This document shows positions 1-5,508 of a DNA stretch of 8,344 nt, piece by piece; position 1 is the stretch's first letter; every line of letters begins with the position of its first letter. The stretch is from an uncultured Solobacterium sp. (lineage in GTDB: Bacteria > Bacillota_I > Bacilli_A > Erysipelotrichales > Erysipelotrichaceae): assembly GCA_900552125.1 (NCBI GenBank), contig URYK01000077.1, positions 1-8,344 on the forward strand, given 5' to 3'. Under the pieces are notes generated by a model that was not told the origin of the DNA, ran no database searches, and was given only the letters and a program-made list of their open reading frames with translations. The translations under genes were made by a program, and so were the position numbers.

Positions 1-78
1 GTCATAATGCACCGATTGAATCGCTAGAGGCGCACCGAAGTATCCGCCATTTGCAGTCAGTTCCCTTTATTTCTATAT
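1..78 (+). other. Possible IS3-family transposase scrap or repeat tail
   Basis: This stretch is visibly richer in G and C than the helicase fragment that follows. In the third forward frame it reads HNAPIES and then runs to a stop at 78-80. IS3-family OrfB transposases carry a (D)NAP(I/M)ES motif close to their last catalytic glutamate, so the match is suggestive, but the residues after it do not follow the family pattern. It may instead be the end of an interspersed repeat. The junction with the helicase remnant probably lies between about 70 and 100. Only a few residues support this call. Confidence 0.22.
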
Positions 79-99
79 AAATTAATAAAATTAATTGTT

Positions 100-747
100 T
101 TGAGTAATAATGAACAAGAATTTATAACATCCTATATACCTAGGCAAATATATGAAGAGATAACGTTTGAAGAATTAACGTTATTCTTTAATTCTAGTAA
201 TTTTGATGAATTTTATAATTTTAAACAAATTATTGATAGTCTAAAAATTTTAAGTGCTAAATACAGTGTTTGGAGAAGGTTATTACAAGAAATATTGGAT
301 GTTAATGAGATTTATGATAGCATTTTTGAAGATTTAATAGAAGAAAAACTTAGAGTTGATAAAGATAATATTGATAACTTTATGACGAGTCTAAATTTTG
401 ATGAATTAAGAAAATGGTATACATTTATCGAAGATAAACAAAACGAAGATGTTATTTATCATACTTTTCACAGCACAAAGGGATTAGAATTCGATAATGT
501 TGTGATAGTTATGGGGGATTCCTTTGGTAGAATCAAGAAAAATTTCATTAAAGATTTTTTTATCAGGTATGATGATTTTGATTATGATGATGAGAATCTA
601 ATTCAAGCACGAAATTTAATATATGTTGCAATAACTCGTGCAATACAGAATTTAAGGATTTTTTATATTGATGATATTCGGGATATTGATAAAAATATAA
701 CGGAAATTTTTGGATCGATTGAACCTATTTCTAAATCATCAAAGTAA
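100..747 (+). pseudogene. C-terminal fragment of a UvrD/Rep-like (SF1) DNA helicase
   Basis: The 215 residues keep only the end of a superfamily 1A helicase. Motif V is at residues 121-136 (HTFHSTKGLEFDNVVI) and motif VI at 172-185 (NLIYVAITRAIQNL, with the arginine finger). Walker A, motif Ia, the DExx box and motifs III-IV are absent. Full-length relatives have roughly 500-700 residues, so about two thirds of the protein is missing. The TTG at 100 has no ribosome binding site, and the frame is open back to about 28 through sequence that does not look like helicase, so it is a remnant and not a gene with a true start. Helicases of this kind act as stand-alone enzymes or as subunits of phage-defence systems such as Gabija (GajB). 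The partner cannot be seen here. It is very AT-rich, consistent with transferred accessory DNA. The family is fairly certain, the subfamily is not. Confidence 0.75.
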
Positions 748-1059
748 TTTAAAAAAGTTTGATAGTTTTAAATATTATACTTGTTTAATAAAATTATATT
801 TTTAGTATAATTTACAAATACGAGAAAGTAATTGTAATTTACTTAATTTCATATCATGATATTGAATATCGAATAGTGTACTCAATTTGAGTGCATTTTG
901 GGTACAAAATAAAATTCAAAAGATTAAAAGCTAATATAATCTATAAATATTAGATAAAATAAATGATGAAATACAATATGATATAAGTGAAAATGCTATG
1001 TAGGAGTCGAGTTCGAATAGTACCTGGTGGATAGTAGGTAACATATAAATGTAAATAAA
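748..1059. other. Gene-free AT-rich stretch with small inverted repeats
   Basis: No open frame here looks like protein. There is a TATAAT at 806-811 with only a weak upstream TTGTTT (19-base spacing), a GATAT/ATATC hairpin near 857-869, and an ACTC/GAGT hairpin near 881-893 followed by TGCATTTT, which might act as a weak stop for the helicase remnant. A locally GC-richer segment at about 995-1045 has closing arms TATGT (997-1001) and ACATA (1041-1045) around TACCT/AGGTA (1021-1025 and 1036-1040). Together with the terminator just downstream, this could be the 3' part of a small RNA starting anywhere after about 818. Confidence 0.35.
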
Positions 1060-1097
1060 AATCTCTTTACTGAAAATAAAGGTAAAGGGATTTTTTT
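1060..1097 (+). terminator. Rho-independent terminator upstream of rhuM
   Basis: AATCTCTTTAC at 1060-1070 pairs with GTAAAGGGATT at 1082-1092 (one T·G wobble), followed by seven Ts at 1091-1097. No protein gene ends nearby, the helicase remnant stopping 310 bases earlier, so the transcript it closes is either long and untranslated or a small RNA. Confidence 0.85.
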
Positions 1098-1127
1098 GTT
1101 ATAAGATATTTATTACATAGCATATAA

Positions 1128-1155
1128 TTGATAAAGATAAGAAAAATGATACAAT
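1128..1155 (+). promoter_or_regulatory. Probable sigma-A promoter of rhuM
   Basis: A -35 box TTGATA (1128-1133) and a -10 box TACAAT (1150-1155) are separated by 16 bases. They lie just after the terminator at 1060-1097 and about 50 bases before the rhuM start, giving the gene its own transcription unit. Confidence 0.55.
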
Positions 1156-1207
1156 GATTATAAATAAAATATATAATAGTATATAAGAAATAGAGGAGGC
1201 CTACTGA

Positions 1208-2185
1208 ATGGATAATAATTCAAAAATGATTATTTATACAACTGAAGATGGATTAGTGAAAATAGAAACAACCTTTAATGATGAAACAGTTTGGTTATCA
1301 TTAGATCAAATGTCATCTTTGTTTCAAAGAGATAAATCTACTATATCAAGACATATTAAAAATATTTTCGATGAAGGAGAATTAATAAAAGAAGCAGTTG
1401 TTGCAAATTTTGCAACAACTGCTAATGATGGAAAAACATATCAAGTTGATTACTATAATCTTGATGTAATTATTTCAGTGGGCTATCGTGTGAAATCTAA
1501 AAGAGGAGTTCAATTTAGAATATGGGCAACCAATCTTATTAAAGAATATATGAAGAAAGGTTTTGTGCTTGATGATGAACGACTAAAAGAATTAGGTGGT
1601 GGCGGATACTTCAAAGAGTTGATTGAAAGAATCCGAGATATTCGCGCATCTGAGAAAGTGTTTTACAGACAGATACTTGAAATATATGCTACAAGTATTG
1701 ATTACGATCCAAAAGCAGATGTTTCTATTCAGTTTTTTAAAAAAGTACAAAATAAGATCCACTATGCTATTCATGGTGAAACTGCAGCAGAGGTAATTTA
1801 TCATAGAGCAGATGCTGAAAAAGAATTTATGGGACTAACTACTTTTTCTGGTAATCATCCAACTCTAAAAGAAGCGAAGACTGCAAAAAACTACCTAAAT
1901 GAAAAAGAGATGAAAGCAATGGGACAACTTGTGTCAGGATATCTTGATTTCGCAGAAAGACAAGCAGAACGAGAACAAGCTATGACAATGGAAGATTGGG
2001 TAAAACACCTAGACAATATTCTAACAGTTACTGGAGAACAATTATTGGTTGATAATGGTTCGGTTTCTCATCAAAAAGCTATGGAGAAAGCTGAAACAGA
2101 GTATAAGAAATATAAAGCAAAAACATTAAGTGATGTTGAAAAAGATTATTTAGATGCAATTAAGGAATTAGGAAATTTAAAATAG
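1208..2185 (+). CDS. rhuM: RhuM-family protein
   Basis: A complete 325-residue member of the RhuM family, named after a Salmonella pathogenicity island gene; its biochemical role is unknown. Near the N-terminus, residues 30-56 (LSLDQMSSLFQRDKSTISRHIKNIF) form a helix-turn-helix-like segment typical of the family, followed by the conserved block around VDYYNLDVIISVGYRVKSKRGVQFRIWAT (80-108). The C-terminal part has the characteristic HYAIHGETAAEVIYHRAD (185-202) and GYLDFAERQAER stretches and ends in a charged, probably coiled-coil segment (290-320). GAGGAGG at 1193-1199, eight bases before the ATG, fixes the start. RhuM genes often travel with restriction-modification and other defence genes; here the neighbours are a helicase remnant and a broken toxin-antitoxin locus. 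It is a single-gene unit with its own promoter, convergent with the structured RNA candidate downstream. I see no damage in it. Confidence 0.92.
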   Translation: MDNNSKMIIYTTEDGLVKIETTFNDETVWLSLDQMSSLFQRDKSTISRHIKNIFDEGELIKEAVVANFATTANDGKTYQVDYYNLDVIISVGYRVKSKRGVQFRIWATNLIKEYMKKGFVLDDERLKELGGGGYFKELIERIRDIRASEKVFYRQILEIYATSIDYDPKADVSIQFFKKVQNKIHYAIHGETAAEVIYHRADAEKEFMGLTTFSGNHPTLKEAKTAKNYLNEKEMKAMGQLVSGYLDFAERQAEREQAMTMEDWVKHLDNILTVTGEQLLVDNGSVSHQKAMEKAETEYKKYKAKTLSDVEKDYLDAIKELGNLK

Positions 2186-2558
2186 TGAAATAGGCGAAGT
2201 CTAAAGATCTCGCCCTTCCCAAACGAAGCGGGCACCTTTCAATACACTGCGCTTTCCACATTCAGTATCATCCATTGATGAATGTGATTATGCAATTGTA
2301 AAATCAATATCTAATGCTGTTATGGCCTGTTCTATAATAGGATTAACAATTGCATAGATGTGACCTCATTCGCGGCGTCTTACTCAGTATAATCAACTGA
2401 ATGTTGACATTCTTCATCATGTCCAAGCTATTACCCTTGGTATTTGGCTATTATGATGTCTCCGTTACCATAGCACAAAGATGTGCTTTAGGTAATCCCG
2501 TAGTTTGCATTTCATATAGTGTCTCTGTGGTTAGAATCTTATTTTATCTATTAACTTA

Positions 2559-2718
2559 CTGATAGTAAGCTGTCAACTATACCTGCCTGCATAATACCTT
2601 ACTTATACATTATGAGTATAGCTAATATTAGGAGTGAAACCTGATAGTTCTCACTTAGGTTTAGCCAATCAAGGTTTTACCGTACACAGCCTAGTTCGCC
2701 AAGCCACTCATCCTGATA
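2559..2718. repeat. Three CTGATA hairpin-loop repeats within the RNA candidate
   Basis: CTGATA occurs at 2559-2564, 2641-2646 and 2713-2718, and each copy is at the tip of an inverted repeat: CTTAC/GTAAG, GTGAAAC/GTTCTCAC (one bulge) and ATCCT/AGGAC. On the minus strand every loop reads UAUCA(G). The same loop on three stems suggests a shared docking partner. Confidence 0.6.
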
Positions 2719-2739
2719 GGACTAATCTTGGTTTTACCG
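2665..2739. repeat. Duplicated 18-base motif within the RNA candidate
   Basis: CCAATCAAGGTTTTACCG (2665-2682) and CTAATCTTGGTTTTACCG (2722-2739) differ at three positions. Each lies close to a CTGATA loop repeat (24 and 9 bases respectively), so the 5' part of the minus-strand RNA seems to contain a duplicated structural module. Confidence 0.7.
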
Positions 2740-2791
2740 ACATGCTATGGTCCCAGTTGGGTTTCCACTCAAGGTAAGTCGGTTACTTTAC

Positions 2792-2818
2792 AATGTATGA
2801 CAAGAACATTGATTTCAA
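2792..2818 (-). promoter_or_regulatory. Possible promoter for the minus-strand RNA
   Basis: On the minus strand a -10-like TACATT (complement of 2792-2797) lies 15-16 bases from a -35-like TTTGAA/TTGAAA (complement of 2813-2819). Transcription would begin at about 2785, immediately before the outer stem of the RNA. The spacing is short and the boxes imperfect, so the position supports it more than the sequence does. Confidence 0.35.
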
Positions 2819-2991
2819 AAGAAATATATATGAAACGCCTTCAACGGCGCACAGTAAATAGAGAACAAATGCTTAATCTTCGTGAAGAACTTTTAGCAGT
2901 TGAAGAAAATCGAATGAAAGGTAATACGGGTTGTACACTAGAGGAACTTGATGATTATCTTAATGGTGTTATTGAAGAGGTATATGAATGA
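2797..2991 (+). pseudogene. Remnant of a type II antitoxin, N-terminus lost
   Basis: The reading frame ends with LREELLAVEENRMKGNTGCTLEELDDYLNGVIEEVYE, which resembles the C-terminal toxin-binding tail of small Firmicutes antitoxins (Phd/YefM or similar partners of RelE/ParE toxins). Upstream, the frame runs open to 2728 but only by reading through the structured RNA region, and none of the possible starts (2728, 2797, 2830) has a ribosome binding site. The DNA-binding N-terminal half expected of such a protein (about 40 residues) is missing. The frame ends inside the start of the toxin remnant with a 4-base offset overlap, the usual arrangement for an antitoxin-toxin pair. The family call rests on the tail pattern and the neighbour. 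Confidence 0.45.
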
Positions 2992-3112
2992 AGGCTAACG
3001 TTACAAAGTAATTATTTCAGATGATGCAAGAAGAATGTTGCCACACTGTGGCGACAATCTAGGATATTCTTTCATTTGTAAATATGCATCCATTGCTTAT
3101 AAAAGAAGATAG
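2984..3112 (+). pseudogene. Broken RelE/ParE-family toxin remnant
   Basis: Starting at the ATG at 2984 that overlaps the antitoxin end, the frame reads MNEG, a TAA stop (2996-2998), then RYKVIISDDARRML before drifting into unrelated sequence and a stop at 3110-3112. Clostridial RelE/ParE ribonuclease or gyrase-poison toxins typically begin with a beta strand and helix of the form YKVIIS..A..ML. One base change could have made the stop. The remaining 60-70 residues of a normal toxin of about 100 residues, including the catalytic C-terminus, are absent. No activity is expected. Confidence 0.5.
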
Positions 3113-3190
3113 TAAGCTAAAAATGAATTCTTATTATTCCATGAAAATATAAGTAAGCAGGATTAATATAAGTAATAAGGAAGTGAGATT

Positions 3191-4084
3191 TTGAAAGCAA
3201 AAAAATGGTTAACAATTATTACGTTTGTTGTTTCAATATTATCTTTAGTATTAGCATTTATCATCGGGAAAAGTGCTAATTGTATTTTCTATGATATTGC
3301 TATGGCATTGTTTGGTAGTGCTGTACTTGGATTTATTATGTCTGCAACGGAGTATTTTGTTGAGAGACGAAAAGCAATGGAAGAATTTTGGATTCAAGCA
3401 ATTAATATATTAAATGAATTAAGAAAAATTAAATATCTTGATATCGATACACCTGAAGAATTAGTTTTAGATTGCTTAAAAGAAGAACAAATAAATAAAC
3501 TTAAGGAGCGTTTTTCTGAAAATAATGATATTCAACATATCGCAAAAGATTCATTAATATCTTTGCTTGAGGAGAATATAACAATATCCTCTCCCACTAA
3601 TGCAGATTTAGACTCGATATTAGAAGAATATATACAAAATATTGATAAATGTATGGATAGTTATCGCCAAGTTTCTACAATAGAGAAGGGTTTATTAGAT
3701 AATGCGTATGGAAATTTAGAATTTATTTTCGGAAATAGAAAAATTCGTCAAAACGCCTATGATAAAATATATGATAAAATAAGAAAAATCTTATATGATA
3801 TAAAGTCTGAAGCTTTTCATTTTAATTTGTTAAAAGAAGGAAAAGGGAATTATGTTATATGCGCTTTAAAAATCTATGAACTTAATAGTAAGTACTTTAA
3901 AGTTACAAATAAGAATATTCATGGATATAAAAATACTTTAGTTTATCAACATGTATTTGATGAAATTGAAGAATCTTTAGAAAAATTTAGATGCAAAATA
4001 TATAGAACTAAATATGAAAAGGTAAAACCAGAACCTGTATTAGGGAAAATGATACATTTTAATGAAACAAATAATTCTAAATAA
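3191..4084 (+). CDS. Two-helix membrane-anchored conserved hypothetical protein
   Basis: Of unknown function, 297 residues. Two hydrophobic helices at about residues 6-26 and 33-55 are bounded by KAKK before the first and ERRK after the second, predicting a hairpin anchor with both ends in the cytoplasm. The remaining 240 residues are charged and helical (probably with coiled coil around 60-110 and 125-165), ending in a conserved-looking block from about 175 (NAYGNLEFIFGNRKIRQNAYDKIY) to the C-terminus (EKVKPEPVLGKMIHF). The TTG start is chosen because AAGGAAGTG (3179-3187) lies just before it and the next in-frame ATG would cut away the first helix. I recall similar uncharacterised proteins from gut clostridia. 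It is monocistronic, with a terminator-like stem following. A small membrane hairpin on a cytosolic sensor-like domain fits several defence effectors, but no motif here proves that role. Confidence 0.75.
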   Translation: MKAKKWLTIITFVVSILSLVLAFIIGKSANCIFYDIAMALFGSAVLGFIMSATEYFVERRKAMEEFWIQAINILNELRKIKYLDIDTPEELVLDCLKEEQINKLKERFSENNDIQHIAKDSLISLLEENITISSPTNADLDSILEEYIQNIDKCMDSYRQVSTIEKGLLDNAYGNLEFIFGNRKIRQNAYDKIYDKIRKILYDIKSEAFHFNLLKEGKGNYVICALKIYELNSKYFKVTNKNIHGYKNTLVYQHVFDEIEESLEKFRCKIYRTKYEKVKPEPVLGKMIHFNETNNSK

Positions 4085-4131
4085 AAAGCTCTATATAAGT
4101 ATAAACTATTACACAATATAATTAGCTTTTT
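4083..4131 (+). terminator. Terminator-like stem after the membrane protein gene
   Basis: AAAAAGCT (4083-4090) pairs perfectly with AGCTTTTT (4124-4131) across a 33-base loop; the 3' arm ends in five Ts. The A-rich left arm starts inside the stop codon region, and the reverse strand could be terminated as well. The long loop weakens it. Confidence 0.5.
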
Positions 4132-4250
4132 GTTAGCATATTAATGAAATTACTGATTTTGATAATTAACTAAAAACCAATTTAACCAATATATTATTTT
4201 CCTATGTTTTGAAAAAAGTTTATGGAAAGTATTAATTAAGAGGAACGATT

Positions 4251-5072
4251 ATGGAAGATTATATTTATGTTGATAAATTATTTGGGGATAACTATCGTGC
4301 TTTAGTTATTTGTGAGTTTACCCATGAAATAGACATACTTAAACAATTAATTGAAATATGTGATGAGGCTGTGGATAAAAAAAAAACTAATCAATTCAGG
4401 ACATATGAAGGAATTATTTATGAATTTGCAAAATCTATCGTATCTTATGCGAAAACTTCATACGATAATCTAATATTAGGACATTTTGATGTTACAAGTA
4501 TGATTGATAGAATTTTAACCGAAAATATTGTATGCATGGATTTGATTTTGAATAATGTAGAGAAAGGAAAAGAACTTTGGAAATATTATTTTATTCATTC
4601 CTATAAACAAGATATATTTAATCAAAAAAAACAGTTGACTAAAAAAGATAAAGAAAAATTTTTTGAATTATGTAATGATCTTAATATTGATAAAGGATTT
4701 TTGAAGAAACGTAAAAATAAAAATGGTAAAGAATATTCTTATGTTGATTTAAATTATGGATGGACATATAAGATTAATAAAAAATTTTCATTTAAAGGTT
4801 TGTGTGAATTAATTAATAATAATGATTACAGTATATTTTCAATGGCTAGTTTATACTCTCATGGTACTTCAATTTATTTAAAATTAGGTAGTAATGCTAC
4901 AGTGGATAGAGTATTTTATTTGATTACAAGTATCTATATTTCTTTATACCGTATGATTACAATGTATTGTTGGGATTGCATAGATGATAAATTTTATGAA
5001 TTGGCAGAAGAAATAGAAAGTATAATATATGAACATATAAATTATTGTGAAAGTATATATGAAGATGAATAA
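4251..5072 (+). CDS. DUF5677-like helical protein of unknown function
   Basis: A 273-residue cytosolic protein, mostly helical, with no signal peptide. Its pattern resembles the DUF5677 group: an N-terminal helical pair (YEGIIYEFAKSIVSYAKTSYDNLILGHFDVTSMIDRILTENIVCMDLILNN, about residues 53-103), a lysine-rich variable middle (about 125-165), a WTYKINKKFSFKGLCELI stretch (about 172-189), and the serine/histidine motif YSIFSMASLYSHGTSIYL (about 193-210). The function of that family is not established; it is frequent in mobile and defence-related islands. AAGAGGAA at 4238-4245, six bases before the ATG, supports the start. Base composition is strongly A/T-biased, like the other orphan genes here. 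It stands alone, 166 bases after the membrane protein and separated from it by a terminator-like stem, so co-transcription is not obvious. The family name is tentative, the gene is not. Confidence 0.75.
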   Translation: MEDYIYVDKLFGDNYRALVICEFTHEIDILKQLIEICDEAVDKKKTNQFRTYEGIIYEFAKSIVSYAKTSYDNLILGHFDVTSMIDRILTENIVCMDLILNNVEKGKELWKYYFIHSYKQDIFNQKKQLTKKDKEKFFELCNDLNIDKGFLKKRKNKNGKEYSYVDLNYGWTYKINKKFSFKGLCELINNNDYSIFSMASLYSHGTSIYLKLGSNATVDRVFYLITSIYISLYRMITMYCWDCIDDKFYELAEEIESIIYEHINYCESIYEDE

Positions 5073-5360
5073 TAATTTTTTAAAATGAATATATTTTGGT
5101 CTTCCATAATAAAAAGATTGAATTTCTCGATTATTTGAAACTTGACTTATAAAAATTAAGATTTATTCAGTTGAATTTTAATTATTTCTCAGTGTTAAAA
5201 AATAGTAGTAACAGTAGTGTATTTTGATTAGAGTGTTTATTCTAATGAACTTCTGACCGCTCGGTGTTGAAGAGTGGATTGATGTAAAACCATATCTTTT
5301 TCTTGTAAATTTAAACTATTAAGTTAGTGAAATCGTAGAGTAATTGGTTTTATTTTGATC

Positions 5361-5393
5361 CTTTTTCCTTACTTATTATGAACAAGGAAAAAG
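5361..5393. repeat. Perfect 10-bp inverted repeat
   Basis: CTTTTTCCTT (5361-5370) and AAGGAAAAAG (5384-5393) are exact complements with a 13-base loop. Neither strand has a T-run after the stem, so it is not a standard terminator. It could be a mobile-element end, a protein site or an RNA hairpin just before the small frames at 5401. Confidence 0.6.
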
Positions 5394-5441
5394 AGGACGA
5401 ATGACTAAATAAATGGCAAAAAAATTAATGCTTCATTGATG

Positions 5442-5469
5442 TTGACAAATCTATGGAACGTGGTAGAAA
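5442..5469 (+). promoter_or_regulatory. Possible promoter of the 5509 gene
   Basis: A consensus -35 TTGACA (5442-5447) is followed 16 bases later by a -10-like TAGAAA (5464-5469). Transcription would start near 5477, leaving a leader of about 30 bases to the ATG at 5509. This fits that ATG as the start and not the GTG at 5476, which would lie at the very beginning of the transcript. Confidence 0.35.
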
Positions 5470-5508
5470 CTTAAGGTGAAGAAGAAAAAAGATAGAAGGT
5501 GTAATACT

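Larger units (their letters stand above)
2186..2785 (-). ncRNA. Candidate large structured noncoding RNA (about 600 nt)
   Basis: All frames are broken by frequent stops, yet inverted repeats follow each other almost without gaps: 2193-2197/2210-2214, AAGCG 2226-2230/2250-2254, an 8-bp stem 2257-2264/2279-2286, a perfect 10-bp stem 2290-2299/2346-2355, 2399-2403/2408-2412, nested arms 2415-2420/2453-2458 with 2423-2426/2444-2447 and 2432-2435/2439-2442, nested arms 2464-2469/2491-2496 with 2473-2477/2482-2486, 2555-2559/2565-2569, 2604-2608/2616-2620, and ACCGAC 2736-2741 with GTCGGT 2778-2783. Minus-strand transcription is favoured. Several stems (2193-2214, about 2632-2653, 2710-2721) gain G·U pairs on that strand where the plus strand has A-C mismatches, although the outer pair at 2464/2496 argues the other way. 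A possible promoter lies at 2792-2818, and the 2193-2214 hairpin is followed on the minus strand by a U-rich run. Size and style recall large ornate RNAs (ROOL, OLE, GOLLD), but I cannot assign a family. A degenerate mobile-element RNA is the alternative. Confidence 0.6.
5073..5475. other. Gene-free stretch with hairpins and tiny frames
   Basis: No convincing protein gene is present. A GC-richer patch at about 5249-5272 folds as CTTC-TG-ACC-GCTC-GGT-GTT-GAAG. A perfect 10-bp inverted repeat lies at 5361-5393. Right after it an AGAGGACGA-like ribosome binding site precedes the two tiny frames MTK (5401-5412) and MAKKLMLH (5413-5439). These could be remnants of a decayed gene; nothing indicates a leader peptide. 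Confidence 0.4.

Noticed and set aside
1003..1040. tRNA or tRNA 3' end (GAGTTCGAAT)
   Set aside because: The T-loop-like sequence has no matching T-arm stem, acceptor stem or anticodon arm, so it is neither a tRNA nor a clear attachment-site remnant.
748..1207. Type III toxin-antitoxin RNA upstream of rhuM
   Set aside because: A terminator does precede a gene, but there are no tandem repeats before it and RhuM is not related to ToxN-type toxins.
1592..1804. Minus-strand reading frame of 70 codons inside rhuM
   Set aside because: It is antisense to a well-supported gene, has no ribosome binding site, and shows no recognisable pattern.
2186..2790. ORF-less group II intron on the minus strand
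   Set aside because: The last hairpin resembles a domain VI, but there is no GTGYG 5' end near 2785. The preceding stem (2226-2254) lacks the 3'-side two-base bulge and arm lengths of a domain V.
5476..5508. GTG at 5476 as the start of the conserved hypothetical gene
   Set aside because: The ATG at 5509 has a better-spaced AGAAGGTG site, and the possible promoter at 5442-5469 would start transcription at about 5477.
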